Shown piece by piece: positions 10,001 to 17,227 of a stretch of DNA of 64,000 bases. The notes under the pieces are model-generated. The model was not told the origin of the DNA and ran no database searches. It was given only the letters and a program-made list of their open reading frames with translations. A program made the position numbers and the translations under genes. The stretch covers positions 69,213 to 133,212 of the forward strand of contig DEJG01000022.1 of assembly GCA_002353295.1 (NCBI GenBank). The letters run 5' to 3'. Within the stretch, counting starts at the first letter, position 1, and the number at the start of each line of letters is the position of its first letter. The DNA is from Prevotella sp. UBA2754. GTDB taxonomy: Bacteria > Bacteroidota > Bacteroidia > Bacteroidales > Bacteroidaceae.

Positions 10001-10377
10001 ACGGTGCTCACAGCACCTGTCAGGTCTTTCTTTCTTGCTGTACCGTAACCGATAACAACCAGTTCTTCGAGCTGGGTGTTGTCGTCCTGCAACGTCACGT
10101 CAACGTGGCTCTTACCTTTAACGTCAACCGTCTGACTCTTCATACCAATGTATGAGATAACGATTGGCTTGTTTCCTGATACCTTCAATGAGAAGTTACC
10201 GTCGAAATCGGTTACTGCAGCATTTGAAGTACCCTGTTCCTGGACAGTGGCTCCGATGACAGCCTCACCTGTTGCATCTTTGACTGTTCCAGTAACGTTC
10301 TGCGCCGACAAACTACCTACAATAAGCAGGAAAGAAAGTGCGAACGCAATTCGCATACTCTTCAATTTAACAGACAT
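7072..10377 (-). CDS. susC: SusC/RagA-family TonB-dependent outer-membrane transporter
   Basis: A 1101-residue protein with a signal peptide (LSFLLIVGSLSAQ), a carboxypeptidase-D regulatory-like domain (about 27-100), the SusC linker (EELVVIGYGTARKKDLTGAV), a plug domain (about 115-225 with DITVLKDAASTAIYGSQGANGVILITTKG) and a 22-strand barrel ending in Phe (SWTIGANITF). It imports oligosaccharides with SusD using TonB energy. It is the first gene of the susC-susD-lipoprotein operon, with its own promoter and an upstream palindrome. The first 48 codons and the leader are near-duplicates of the partial susC at 1-142. Confidence 0.95.
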   Translation of the reverse strand: MSVKLKSMRIAFALSFLLIVGSLSAQNVTGTVKDATGEAVIGATVQEQGTSNAAVTDFDGNFSLKVSGNKPIVISYIGMKSQTVDVKGKSHVDVTLQDDNTQLEELVVIGYGTARKKDLTGAVSTVKGSDLVKVPVTNVAEALTGKLAGVQITTSDGSPDAEMLIRVRGGGSITGDNSPLYIVDGFPVSSIGDISSSDIEDITVLKDAASTAIYGSQGANGVILITTKGAKGGKTQVSYNMYIQGKTIRKTLDTMNPYQYVMYLYERQALQGASGISNFEKRYGAFDDLDLYKYQAGHDWQDEMFGNHDISMSHNLSISGGTDKTKYSLSGTYANDNSLMEGNGYRRYNMNFKLKHEITDGLDLDFGVRLADTETKGQGTGGGSYKIRSYDAIATGPVFGLYDQIEIDPSTMSEEEYEEYINATRSLKDRVNDYWRRKNERKYNFNAAINWKINKMFTYRAEGGYDYTFYQLKDWFGARSNKAVQDGGSLPMGQWDKRDSWKLRLAHTLTFKKNFNKIHDVNVMIGQEYVASNNETMSMLGKYFQKDISPEKMFASMQNNSHAMGAQTISSSLGQEDRTVSFFGRANYTLMDRYLFTVTIREDGSSKFSKGNRWGFFPAFAFGWRVIEEPWMEKTKSWLSNLKLRLSYGTAGNNRIGNAMFATEYKSYSSSKYYGAGNQQNPHYTLNNEQLANPDLKWETTITRNIGIDFGFFNERLSGSLDVYWNTVKDLLVDRSITAIGYKSMQENIGQTSNRGVELTLNAAILQHKDYTLNFNFNIGFNKNKVDELANGVTYMPYESNAFSSDMRGRDDYRVIVGEPLGLVWGFVYDGIYGVDDFQTYVDDNGNTQFLFDSSGKYILKEGVVDNTYTTAGSRGGLRPGAPKLKDLNGDGVIDADHDRTIIGKTQPKFTGGFGLNATWKGFDFAANFNYVVGNDVYNMDKMITYQSYRNQWAALRQEMAPVTQGGQAWTYMDPSSGQIITDYTTLKNMNAGATLWSGATVSDNNPVPTSYFIEDGSYLRLQNLTLGYTLPLKWTKKFACNQFRLYCTLNNVFCLTKYTGYDPEVNSSIRGSKTSGLTPGADFSAYPKSFSWTIGANITF

Positions 10378-10428
10378 AAAATTAGTAGTTTTAAGAAATT
10401 AATAAAAATATTTTTATGATTCTGCCTG

Positions 10429-10459
10429 CAAATTTACAAATAAATCTTAAAACTGCAAA
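10429..10459 (-). promoter_or_regulatory. Promoter of the susC-susD operon
   Basis: The minus strand has -33 TTTG (10456-10459), a 19-nt spacer and -7 TAAATTTG (10429-10436), about 50 nt upstream of the susC ATG. Confidence 0.7.
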
Positions 10460-10479
10460 ATAATCTTATTGTTTTTTCT

Positions 10480-10493
10480 TGCAATCGTTTACG
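10480..10493. promoter_or_regulatory. Degenerate copy of the 14-bp palindrome
   Basis: TGCAATCGTTTACG matches CGTAAACGTTTACG at 11 of 14 positions, with the promoter-distal half intact. It is centred 54 bp upstream of the -7 box of susC, nearly the same distance as at the partial susC (55 bp). Confidence 0.45.
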
Positions 10494-10509
10494 GAAATGC
10501 TTTTTTAAC

Positions 10510-10556
10510 TAAAACAGCAGTGGCTGCATTCCCCGTGTGGGAAAACAGCCACTGCT
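10510..10556 (-). terminator. Terminator of the pectin methylesterase gene
   Basis: An 11-bp perfect stem (10516-10526 with 10546-10556) continues inward with a TTCCC/GGGAA pair. On the minus strand it is followed by GTTTTAG. It lies 24 nt after the stop of the CE8 gene and before the susC promoter. Confidence 0.7.
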
Positions 10557-10579
10557 ATATTTTTATAAAGGTGTAGTGT

Positions 10580-13500
10580 TTACTTTACAATCACCTTCTT
10601 TCCATTCTTGATGACGATGCCCTTGTAAGAACTGTCAACTTTCTGACCAGCGAGGTTGTAGATGGGACCGTTGCCCTCAGCATCCACACCTACCTTTACT
10701 TTGTTGATGGCAGTAAGGACTCCATCAATAGTATAAGTAACAGTTTCAGCGGTGGCATTTGACAGATATGCACAGAAAGGTTTGATGTCGGTAGTACCAT
10801 CAGCAGCCTTCTTAAGTTGACTGTTGTTGAAATAGTAGCTGTCAACAGGCACCTTACCTGCTTCGTAGATACCACAGAAAGTCCATCCGGCAACAGTTTG
10901 CTGAGCATCAGCCTTTACCAGTTTGATTCCGCTGATATTTGCTGAGGCAAAGTTTTCTGCAACGTTGATGATGTAAGGCTTATTGGCCTCAATGGCTGTG
11001 GCAGTTGTGAAGTTAATTTGTGCATTATCTGCTGTCTTAAGTTCTGCAACTTTAGCATCACTTCCAAACATTGTTGCAATCTGCTCTGCTGTGAGTGCAA
11101 ATGGCAGAACGATAGGAGACCAGTTGTTTGCAGTGAGCGCCAGTTTCAGCGTGATGTCTCTTGTTACACCGTTGCTGGCTGCAATGTTGCAAACGTTGTA
11201 AGCACTGTTCTCGTCAAGGTTTAGGACGTCGCTGTACATCTTTTCAGGGGTGAAACCTAGTTTGCTTACAACGCCCTCATAGAGTTCGAGTGCTTTTTCA
11301 TCAGGAACAACACCATTGATGTTGGCTCCAGTAGAACCTGTTGTGTTGTATTTTGCATTGATAGTAGGATCAAAGTCGTAAATGTGGAGGTTGGCTGTTG
11401 CTGCAGAAACTCCGCCACCCATATCTTTCCACTCAAATTTCAGTTTGTCGCCAATCTCGTTTTTCAAATTGAAGTAATAAACACTGGCTCCAGCTCCGCC
11501 CCAGTCGCGTCCGAGATTAGCAAGGATGTATTTACGAGTTCCTGCTTTTACGGTGCAGTCACGGAAAATATATGTCTTGCTGGCATCCAGAGTATTTCCT
11601 TCTTTGTATGCCGTGATGTAAGCGCTGGTTTCTTTGTCACTATAGCCTCCGATTGTCAAATCACAATTGTCAAAGACTACGTAGCCACCGCCAAAGATGT
11701 AGTCTGTATTACCAATGATATTGCAATCCTTGACGTAAATCTTACCACTGCTGAAGAAGGTGTCCTGTGACCCGATAAAAGTACAGTTGTAAAGTTGTAC
11801 ACCAGTAGGGTCGTTCTCAAATGCAATAGCAGCACCACGTTCAGTGACATCCTTGGTGTCTGCTGCCTTATACCCTGTAGCTCCCTCTGTTAAAGTACGA
11901 TCGTAGTTAATCTTTTGAGCTCCGTTAGGACGCACACCATCCACAACTTCTTCTTTGGTGTAGCGCTGGTTGAAACTGTTCTCAAAAGTGATGTTCTCTG
12001 CCCTGAAGTTATTACCCTTGCTTGTCACAAGTACAGTAGCACCCCAGCGCTGAGGGTCAATCATGTTGATGGAGTTACGTGTGTTGGCGCGGTCCTTGTT
12101 GTAATAGCCGTCAGAACCTAAGCTGTAGTATGTGTAGCCGATACCATAGTAGAAGGTGATAGTTGCCGTTTCCTCGCCGCTGGTCTTCAGTGTAACGTTA
12201 GGCATGTCTACCTTAACCTGCTCCATATAAGTCTGTCCACTGGTCAGAGTGATGATAGGGTTGGAGATATTACCGGCCTTAGCGGCTGCAAGGGCATCAG
12301 TAACAGTGTTATAAATGTTTGCAGCAACAGTAGCAGTGTTGTCAACAGTAATGTTTTGACTTGTTGCAGCAGGTACGGCAGCTTCAGGGTAATAGATGTT
12401 GAATGTTACAGCTTCTTTCAATACCTTAAAACTGGCTTTTGACAAAGGAGACAAAGTTCCTGCAGATGAATTGATGGTATAGGTATCTGGATCCAGTACA
12501 ACACTATATGATGTAGCATTTGCCTCAAGTGAAATCTTTTTGTTGTGAGAAGCACCAGTGAAGGTTAACTCAAATGCTTCTGCTGGGGCATTGGTGATTT
12601 GTCCAGTTACGGTCTGTTCTTGTGCTGCAATGACTGTTATAGTTCCGATACTACCATTATCACTAACGACCACGTTTTCAGGAGAACTGATAACGTAGTT
12701 CACATCCTCGCTCAAACTCAGAGTGTAGGTGTCAGCAGGGAGTTTGACGCTAATGGCACCTGATGCAATCTTTGATGAATATTTCTGTCCGTTGCCTTCT
12801 GCAGTGAAAGTAACAGCAGCTCCATCAATAGAAGCCCCTGTAACATTTCCTGTAGCCTCGAAGATATCAATGGGCTCAATCTTCATGCTGCTCATGTAAC
12901 CCAAGCCTTTGGCTGTCAGTTCAGCAGTACCTTCTTCTAAAACGACATAATATTTGTTGACCAAGTCTCCTCCTACAGTCATACCAGCAGTAACGCCAGT
13001 ATTGTAGGCACCCCATGAAATCTTTGAGCCTGCGTATGCAGGAACTTTGAAGATGGTACCATCGCCACATTGGGTCCATTCATCTTTGTTATAGACGAAT
13101 TTGCCTTTCGCTGTATTAATGATGAGTGTTCGGTCGTCTATAGTATATTCATAATCGCCTTTTCCTTGCAGGTTAAATTTTTCTCCACCAGAAGAAACGC
13201 TCAGTGGCCAAATATGTGTGTAGCCGTCAGCACCAGCAAGTGTGACAAATTCTGTACCAACAACGGTGATGCTCTTGATGTAGCCATTGGCCTTGCATGT
13301 CATCACAACATTCTCGTCCTTTTTAGTTGTGTAAGTCTCTCCGTTCTTATAATCAATACCGTTTATGGTCAGGGCCGTTGAGTTGTAAAGAGCAAATGTA
13401 ATGGTGCTTCCTTGAGGAACGCCTGGGAGGGTTAGGATAGTATTTGCGTTAATCTGAGCCCAATCTGTGCTGTTTGGGCCAAGTTTTCCATTGGTTGCAT

Positions 13501-14263
13501 CAACATGAAGAAGTGGAGCCTTGGCTGCTGGGTCAGCTGTTGTTGCAGCAACGTCGCCTTCCTTCTTTTCAATTTTTTTTGTGTTGTCGTTAATTGCTGT
13601 AGCAAGATCGTATACTGTGGTGTATTTTGTAACCTCACCATTCACCTTGCCATTAACAACCACGTTCGCAATGCCGACTTGTTTGGAAGTCGGTGTCAAC
13701 TTGCCAATATAGATGCGGAAGATGGTTTCACCAGTGGTTGCTACAATAGCAGTCTTTGTAGTTAAATCGAATGTTTGATGTTCACTGGGAGTTTCTCCGT
13801 TATCCCTCGTTATAGCTACTTCTTCCGCTATTGATGTCGTGGTAGTACCTTGTATGCACTCAACCCATATTTTGGGATCGCCAGTCGCAACTTTTACGAT
13901 GTCGAAGCTCAGCGAAGTTGGTGTTGCTGTTACTCCTGCCTTTGGCGTGAACTTGAACTCAACGTAGTTATCGTCAATCGATTCGCGTTTGTTGTCCTTT
14001 TTGGTCTTGTCTGTGAAAAGGGTGAATACCTTTTCAAAATGAGTTCCTGTTTCGGTAGTGTTTAAGACGATGTTGCTACCCATTCCCCATGACATGTCGC
14101 CAATGGCGGCGGCTGGGTCGGCTATGCCGGTGCTTAGCGAACCTTTGTTCATACTCCAGGTAGCACTGAAGTCCTGATTAGTGTACGTCTGTGCCTGGAG
14201 TCCTAAGCAACAGCATAAAGCTAGTAAGCAAAGCGTACCTAAACGAAGTAATTGTTTCTTCAT
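10580..14263 (-). CDS. Large modular secreted pectin methylesterase (CE8)
   Basis: A 1227-residue protein that should remove methyl esters from homogalacturonan. After a signal peptide (about 25 residues) come a beta-sandwich-like module (about 27-210), a duplicated module (about 251-337 and 379-466, each with NGK/KGK...W...F/LP..GS.I.....YN), a pair of tandem 75-residue FnIII-like repeats (about 470-545 and 551-625), and the CE8 beta-helix (about 640-1000). Catalytic residues are present: Asp834 in GSQDTFFSS, Asp854 in NTDYIFGGG and Arg919 in LGRDW (usually LGRPW). A further domain (about 1015-1190) precedes the C-terminal motif YNLAGQKV...GIVIKNGKKVIVK. It is transcribed alone. Family pectinesterases are usually 300-400 residues, so most of this protein is non-catalytic. 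Confidence 0.9.
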   Translation of the reverse strand: MKKQLLRLGTLCLLALCCCLGLQAQTYTNQDFSATWSMNKGSLSTGIADPAAAIGDMSWGMGSNIVLNTTETGTHFEKVFTLFTDKTKKDNKRESIDDNYVEFKFTPKAGVTATPTSLSFDIVKVATGDPKIWVECIQGTTTTSIAEEVAITRDNGETPSEHQTFDLTTKTAIVATTGETIFRIYIGKLTPTSKQVGIANVVVNGKVNGEVTKYTTVYDLATAINDNTKKIEKKEGDVAATTADPAAKAPLLHVDATNGKLGPNSTDWAQINANTILTLPGVPQGSTITFALYNSTALTINGIDYKNGETYTTKKDENVVMTCKANGYIKSITVVGTEFVTLAGADGYTHIWPLSVSSGGEKFNLQGKGDYEYTIDDRTLIINTAKGKFVYNKDEWTQCGDGTIFKVPAYAGSKISWGAYNTGVTAGMTVGGDLVNKYYVVLEEGTAELTAKGLGYMSSMKIEPIDIFEATGNVTGASIDGAAVTFTAEGNGQKYSSKIASGAISVKLPADTYTLSLSEDVNYVISSPENVVVSDNGSIGTITVIAAQEQTVTGQITNAPAEAFELTFTGASHNKKISLEANATSYSVVLDPDTYTINSSAGTLSPLSKASFKVLKEAVTFNIYYPEAAVPAATSQNITVDNTATVAANIYNTVTDALAAAKAGNISNPIITLTSGQTYMEQVKVDMPNVTLKTSGEETATITFYYGIGYTYYSLGSDGYYNKDRANTRNSINMIDPQRWGATVLVTSKGNNFRAENITFENSFNQRYTKEEVVDGVRPNGAQKINYDRTLTEGATGYKAADTKDVTERGAAIAFENDPTGVQLYNCTFIGSQDTFFSSGKIYVKDCNIIGNTDYIFGGGYVVFDNCDLTIGGYSDKETSAYITAYKEGNTLDASKTYIFRDCTVKAGTRKYILANLGRDWGGAGASVYYFNLKNEIGDKLKFEWKDMGGGVSAATANLHIYDFDPTINAKYNTTGSTGANINGVVPDEKALELYEGVVSKLGFTPEKMYSDVLNLDENSAYNVCNIAASNGVTRDITLKLALTANNWSPIVLPFALTAEQIATMFGSDAKVAELKTADNAQINFTTATAIEANKPYIINVAENFASANISGIKLVKADAQQTVAGWTFCGIYEAGKVPVDSYYFNNSQLKKAADGTTDIKPFCAYLSNATAETVTYTIDGVLTAINKVKVGVDAEGNGPIYNLAGQKVDSSYKGIVIKNGKKVIVK

Positions 14264-14324
14264 AAACTGTAAGTTTTAAGTTATTAATTTAATAATATAT
14301 ATATCTTAGTAGCAGTTTGCGTGG

Positions 14325-14332
14325 CAAAGGTA
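14325..14332 (-). promoter_or_regulatory. -7 promoter box of the CE8 gene
   Basis: The minus strand reads TACCTTTG, 61 nt upstream of the CE8 ATG. No TTTG is seen at the -33 position, consistent with dependence on an activator at the upstream palindrome. Confidence 0.55.
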
Positions 14333-14387
14333 CAAAAAATATGTTGGAGAAACGAGAATTTTGTGGGTAAAAAAGCAACAAAAAGTC

Positions 14388-14401
14388 CGTAAACGTTTAC
14401 G
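14388..14401. promoter_or_regulatory. 14-bp palindrome, likely regulator-binding site
   Basis: A perfect CGTAAACGTTTACG, identical to 244-257, centred 66 bp upstream of the -7 box of the CE8 gene. That is 11-12 bp, one helical turn, further than at the two susC promoters, which would keep the site on the same face of the DNA. Confidence 0.55.
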
Positions 14402-14421
14402 AATAATAGAAAAGGGTTAAG

Positions 14422-14535
14422 CTAAACTTTTAGATACGTTCTATCAGTAGCGTCCTTGTCCAATGCTAATTTTTCTTGTGCCTGAGCACCAACGGTCATC
14501 AGAGAGGCAGCAATAAGAGTAAATAATTTTTTCAT
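14422..14535 (-). pseudogene. Truncated secreted-protein start (37 residues)
   Basis: An ATG-initiated frame reads a strong signal peptide (MKKLFTLIAASLMTVGAQAQ) and then only 17 more residues before a stop. The signal is of the kind found on many Prevotella secreted proteins. The upstream 100 bp and the first 17 codons recur in inverted orientation at 15021-15175. I read it as the remnant of a lost gene, though a small secreted peptide cannot be excluded. Confidence 0.45.
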
Positions 14536-14634
14536 AAGTATTTTGTTTTAATTTGGGTTATTAATATAAAAGTTTCGATTCGTTCACGTTCATTTGTACT
14601 CACCTCGCGGGGGAAGTAGCATATAACACGATGC
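14485..14634 (-). repeat. Imperfect inverted repeat, left arm
   Basis: Read on the minus strand from 14634, this arm begins GCATCGTGTTATAT, passes a GC-rich patch, then a stretch nearly identical to the right arm (AACTTTTATATTAATAACCC and following), and ends within the codons for the signal peptide. Its partner is 15021-15175. The two arms point outward. Confidence 0.85.
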
Positions 14635-15020
14635 ATAATTACGTAAACTTCTCATAACTACCAAATATTTCTGTCGCAAATTCTTTTTTTACCCTAGATT
14701 AATTTTTGCTACTATTAAGTCTAGCAATAATTTCCCTACTAGAGAAAAATTCTGAATGCATACAAATTCGTTTCCTTTTGTACTCGGGAAGCCTGCTCAT
14801 TTTACAAATATTTATTTACATTTACAGTGTCGTGTATGGGATGTATGTTGGTTTGTGATTTTGCAGCGTTCTTGCTTTTAGAGAAACTAAACGGCAGATT
14901 ACCTTGAGAAATGCAATTTACTGACTCGGCACCCCCGTTGACTTGGCTCGAGCCAGAACGGGGTTTGGCTCGAGCCAAAACCCGATTTGGCTCGAGACCC
15001 CTCTTTTCAGTATTGTTTTT
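14635..15020. other. Non-coding core between the inverted repeats
   Basis: A 386-bp stretch with no convincing gene. The left half is AT-rich. The right half (14944-15000) holds three 22-bp repeats built on GGCTCGAGCC. A half-site CGTAAAC lies at 14642-14648. No recombinase gene or IS feature is present. Confidence 0.6.
14944..15000. repeat. Three tandem 22-bp repeats with GGCTCGAGCC palindrome
   Basis: TTGGCTCGAGCC starts at 14943/14944 and again 22 bp later (palindromes at 14945-14954 and 14967-14976). A third degenerate copy, GGCTCGAGAC, is at 14989-14998, exactly 22 bp on. The middle copy is embedded in a longer near-perfect palindrome (CGGGGTTT...AAAACCCG), so it can form a stable hairpin. 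Confidence 0.8.
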
Positions 15021-15175
15021 GCATCGTGTTATATACCACCTCCCCGCGCGATGTGGACAGACACAAATGAACGTAAACGAGTTGAAACTTTTATATTAAT
15101 AACCCAAATTAAAACAAAATGCTTATGAAAAAATTATTTACTCTTATTGCTGCCACTTTGATGGTAGCCGGTGCT
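15021..15175 (+). repeat. Imperfect inverted repeat, right arm
   Basis: The plus-strand counterpart of 14485-14634. It begins GCATCGTGTTATAT, has a diverged GC-rich patch, then a nearly identical 5' leader and the first 17 codons of the same signal peptide. It contains CGTAAACG at 15072-15079, a half of the pectin-locus palindrome; the left arm has CGTGAACG in the same place. Confidence 0.85.
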
Positions 15176-15184
15176 ATTATTTGA
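15125..15184 (+). pseudogene. Truncated secreted-protein start (19 residues)
   Basis: Starting at ATG 15125 (or 15119) the frame reads MKKLFTLIAATLMVAGAII and stops. It is the second copy of the signal-peptide start seen on the other strand at 14422-14535, cut off inside the signal peptide. The convergent pectate lyase gene and its terminator follow immediately. Confidence 0.5.
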
Positions 15185-15195
15185 ACAGAGTGACC

Positions 15196-15244
15196 AAAAA
15201 AAATTGCAAAAAAAAGGAGGCTCATTAGTGAAGTGAGCCTCCTT
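15196..15244 (-). terminator. Terminator of the pectate lyase gene
   Basis: An 11-bp perfect stem (15214-15224 with 15234-15244) is followed on the minus strand by a long T-rich run (TTTTTTTGCAATTTTTTTT). It sits five bases after the stop codon. Confidence 0.88.
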
Positions 15245-15249
15245 AATGT

Positions 15250-17202
15250 TTATTTCTGGATATACTTTTTACCGTTCTTAATCACGATACCTTTATAGCT
15301 TTCGTCTACTCGCTGACCTCGGAGGTTGTAGATATGTCCGTCGCCTTTGATAACGACAGGAGTGCTGATGCCTGTAGAACTGTCAATAAGGTTACCTTGA
15401 ATCATGATGTTGCAGAAACCATAATCCTTAAGGCTTCCCGTTTGTCCTAATGCGTAGAGGTTAATAACTAATGAACAAGGATCGTTTGTCGCTGTTGATT
15501 GATTCTTTATGTCATATTCATACGTGGTATAGAAAGGATCCTCACTGGGTTTCCCTGAAGGAGTAGAATTACGTTTTGGTGTCAGGGCTGTTCCAAGTTT
15601 TATTTCTTTCACATCGTTCCATGTAATATCAATTTTACCTCCGTCGGTACCTATTTTGGTTGCAGTAACAGAAACTTTGGCGCATTTGAACTTATACCCA
15701 GAGGCAGGGGTGAACTTGAAGGTGATGGCATTGCTTGCAGCAGGCGATGGTGCGTTAGGAACGTTTGCTTTGATTTTGGTTTCTTTGCCAATTGATGAGA
15801 TGTTTTGAGTCCCATCGTAAGATAAGTCATCGCCTAATGTCACAGAAGTTGAAGCAATGTTAGCGCCAAAGGATGCCGAGATGGATGATGCTTGATTTGC
15901 GCCACCAACATTGAATGGCCACATGATGCTTCCTGATACACCATCGGCAGGGTCTGGCTCATCACGTTCTTCCCCATAGGGCAGGGTGGCGCCAGCACCA
16001 GCTTCCACTGCTGCAGGAACATCGGCTGTAGGGGCTACGGTGTAGGTATAGGGGACAGTGACTTTGGTGCCAAAGGAGGTAGGCTTAGAAGCACCACTGG
16101 GAATAGTGTTGTCGTCAGCCCATGTAACTGCTGTGGCATCATTGTTTCTATAGCATTTCGTTACGCCAGCAGCGAAATAGTTGCCTTCGATGAGGAACTC
16201 TGAGTTGATGCGAGGGTTCATACAGAGACTGGCACCTGTGCAGGTGTAATAATTGTTCAGCATGTGGATTTTTCCCACGCGTCCCATTGGCATACGCTGA
16301 TTACAACCAGAAGCCCACCAGTTGAAAGCAAAAGTGGTATTGAGATAACCTTTTGCCTCGCTGTCACTGCTACCAATAAGGTTCGTGTTCTGGTGCATAT
16401 AAGAGCGCTCAGTGTAGCGGAAAATACACCAGCTGATGGTATTGAAATCAGCACTGTTTGTAATGTCGAAGTTGCCATCCATACCATCCATAAACTCACA
16501 ATGGTCAATCCAGCAGTGTTTAGCTCCTGTGCAGACGATGAGGTCGTTGCCGGCAGCATCAAGAGAACCAGGCCCCTTGAAGGTGATGTTGCGGATGATG
16601 ACGTTTTGACAACCGTTCAACGTGATACATCCGGATTTACGGTAGTTCTCGTTCTTGTATTTTTCGTAAAGGAGCTTACGGGTGATGTATTCTGCCTGTT
16701 CTTTGATAGTTTGTCCAGCTACCGTTCCTCCCAAATTGTCGTCAGAGCTGGTGCTCATATTCTTAACTCCCTTTTTTGCGGGTGTTCTGTCGTCGGTAGC
16801 ATTGTTGAGCAGGTCCTTGATTTCCTCGTCTATGTACCATTTTGTGCTGATGCACGCATTGTTGATACCAATGATAGTCTTGTTGGACGCTGAGATTCCC
16901 ACATTGCTACTGACAATAAATTCACCATCTGCTCCATCGAGAATGACGACGTCGTTCTGTTTGATAGCATTCTGAATAGCCGCCTGTTGATCCTGACTAT
17001 TTGACTTCAGTATGATAACTTTGCCGGTAAATCCGTCTGTGGGGTAGGTGTATATTCCTCCTCCAGTAATATCATAGGTGCTGCTTGTCTCAGTGCGTGA
17101 TGACACGGTACAGAAGCCGAAAGGCTTGTTAAGATTATAGTCTTCGGCTGCAGCAGCTAGTGACAATAGTGCAGCCGATAGGGTTAACAGATACTTCTTC
17201 AT
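15250..17202 (-). CDS. Secreted PL1-family pectate lyase with C-terminal accessory module
   Basis: A 650-residue protein with a signal peptide (about 19 residues). The PL1 beta-helix (about 25-350) shows WIDHCEFMDGMDGNFDITN with Ca-binding-type Asp residues (about 233, 242, 246) and QRMPMGRVGKIHMLNNY with the catalytic-region Arg (about 303 and 308). It should cleave polygalacturonate by beta-elimination. After a Pro/Ala/Glu-rich linker (about 385-425), a beta-sandwich-like module (about 427-610) resembles residues 27-210 of the CE8 protein (shared ITFKFTPASG / VEFKFTPKAG and following). It ends YNLRGQRV...GIVIKNGKKYIQK. It starts 25 nt after the GH28-GH105 gene, so both are likely co-transcribed. 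Confidence 0.9.
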   Translation of the reverse strand: MKKYLLTLSAALLSLAAAAEDYNLNKPFGFCTVSSRTETSSTYDITGGGIYTYPTDGFTGKVIILKSNSQDQQAAIQNAIKQNDVVILDGADGEFIVSSNVGISASNKTIIGINNACISTKWYIDEEIKDLLNNATDDRTPAKKGVKNMSTSSDDNLGGTVAGQTIKEQAEYITRKLLYEKYKNENYRKSGCITLNGCQNVIIRNITFKGPGSLDAAGNDLIVCTGAKHCWIDHCEFMDGMDGNFDITNSADFNTISWCIFRYTERSYMHQNTNLIGSSDSEAKGYLNTTFAFNWWASGCNQRMPMGRVGKIHMLNNYYTCTGASLCMNPRINSEFLIEGNYFAAGVTKCYRNNDATAVTWADDNTIPSGASKPTSFGTKVTVPYTYTVAPTADVPAAVEAGAGATLPYGEERDEPDPADGVSGSIMWPFNVGGANQASSISASFGANIASTSVTLGDDLSYDGTQNISSIGKETKIKANVPNAPSPAASNAITFKFTPASGYKFKCAKVSVTATKIGTDGGKIDITWNDVKEIKLGTALTPKRNSTPSGKPSEDPFYTTYEYDIKNQSTATNDPCSLVINLYALGQTGSLKDYGFCNIMIQGNLIDSSTGISTPVVIKGDGHIYNLRGQRVDESYKGIVIKNGKKYIQK

Positions 17203-17227
17203 AATTTCTTTTCCTTTATAGATATAT

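Noticed and set aside
14264..15249. Insertion sequence or integrase site
   Set aside because: Inverted repeats are present, but there is no transposase or recombinase frame and no target-site duplication could be seen, so I list only the repeats.
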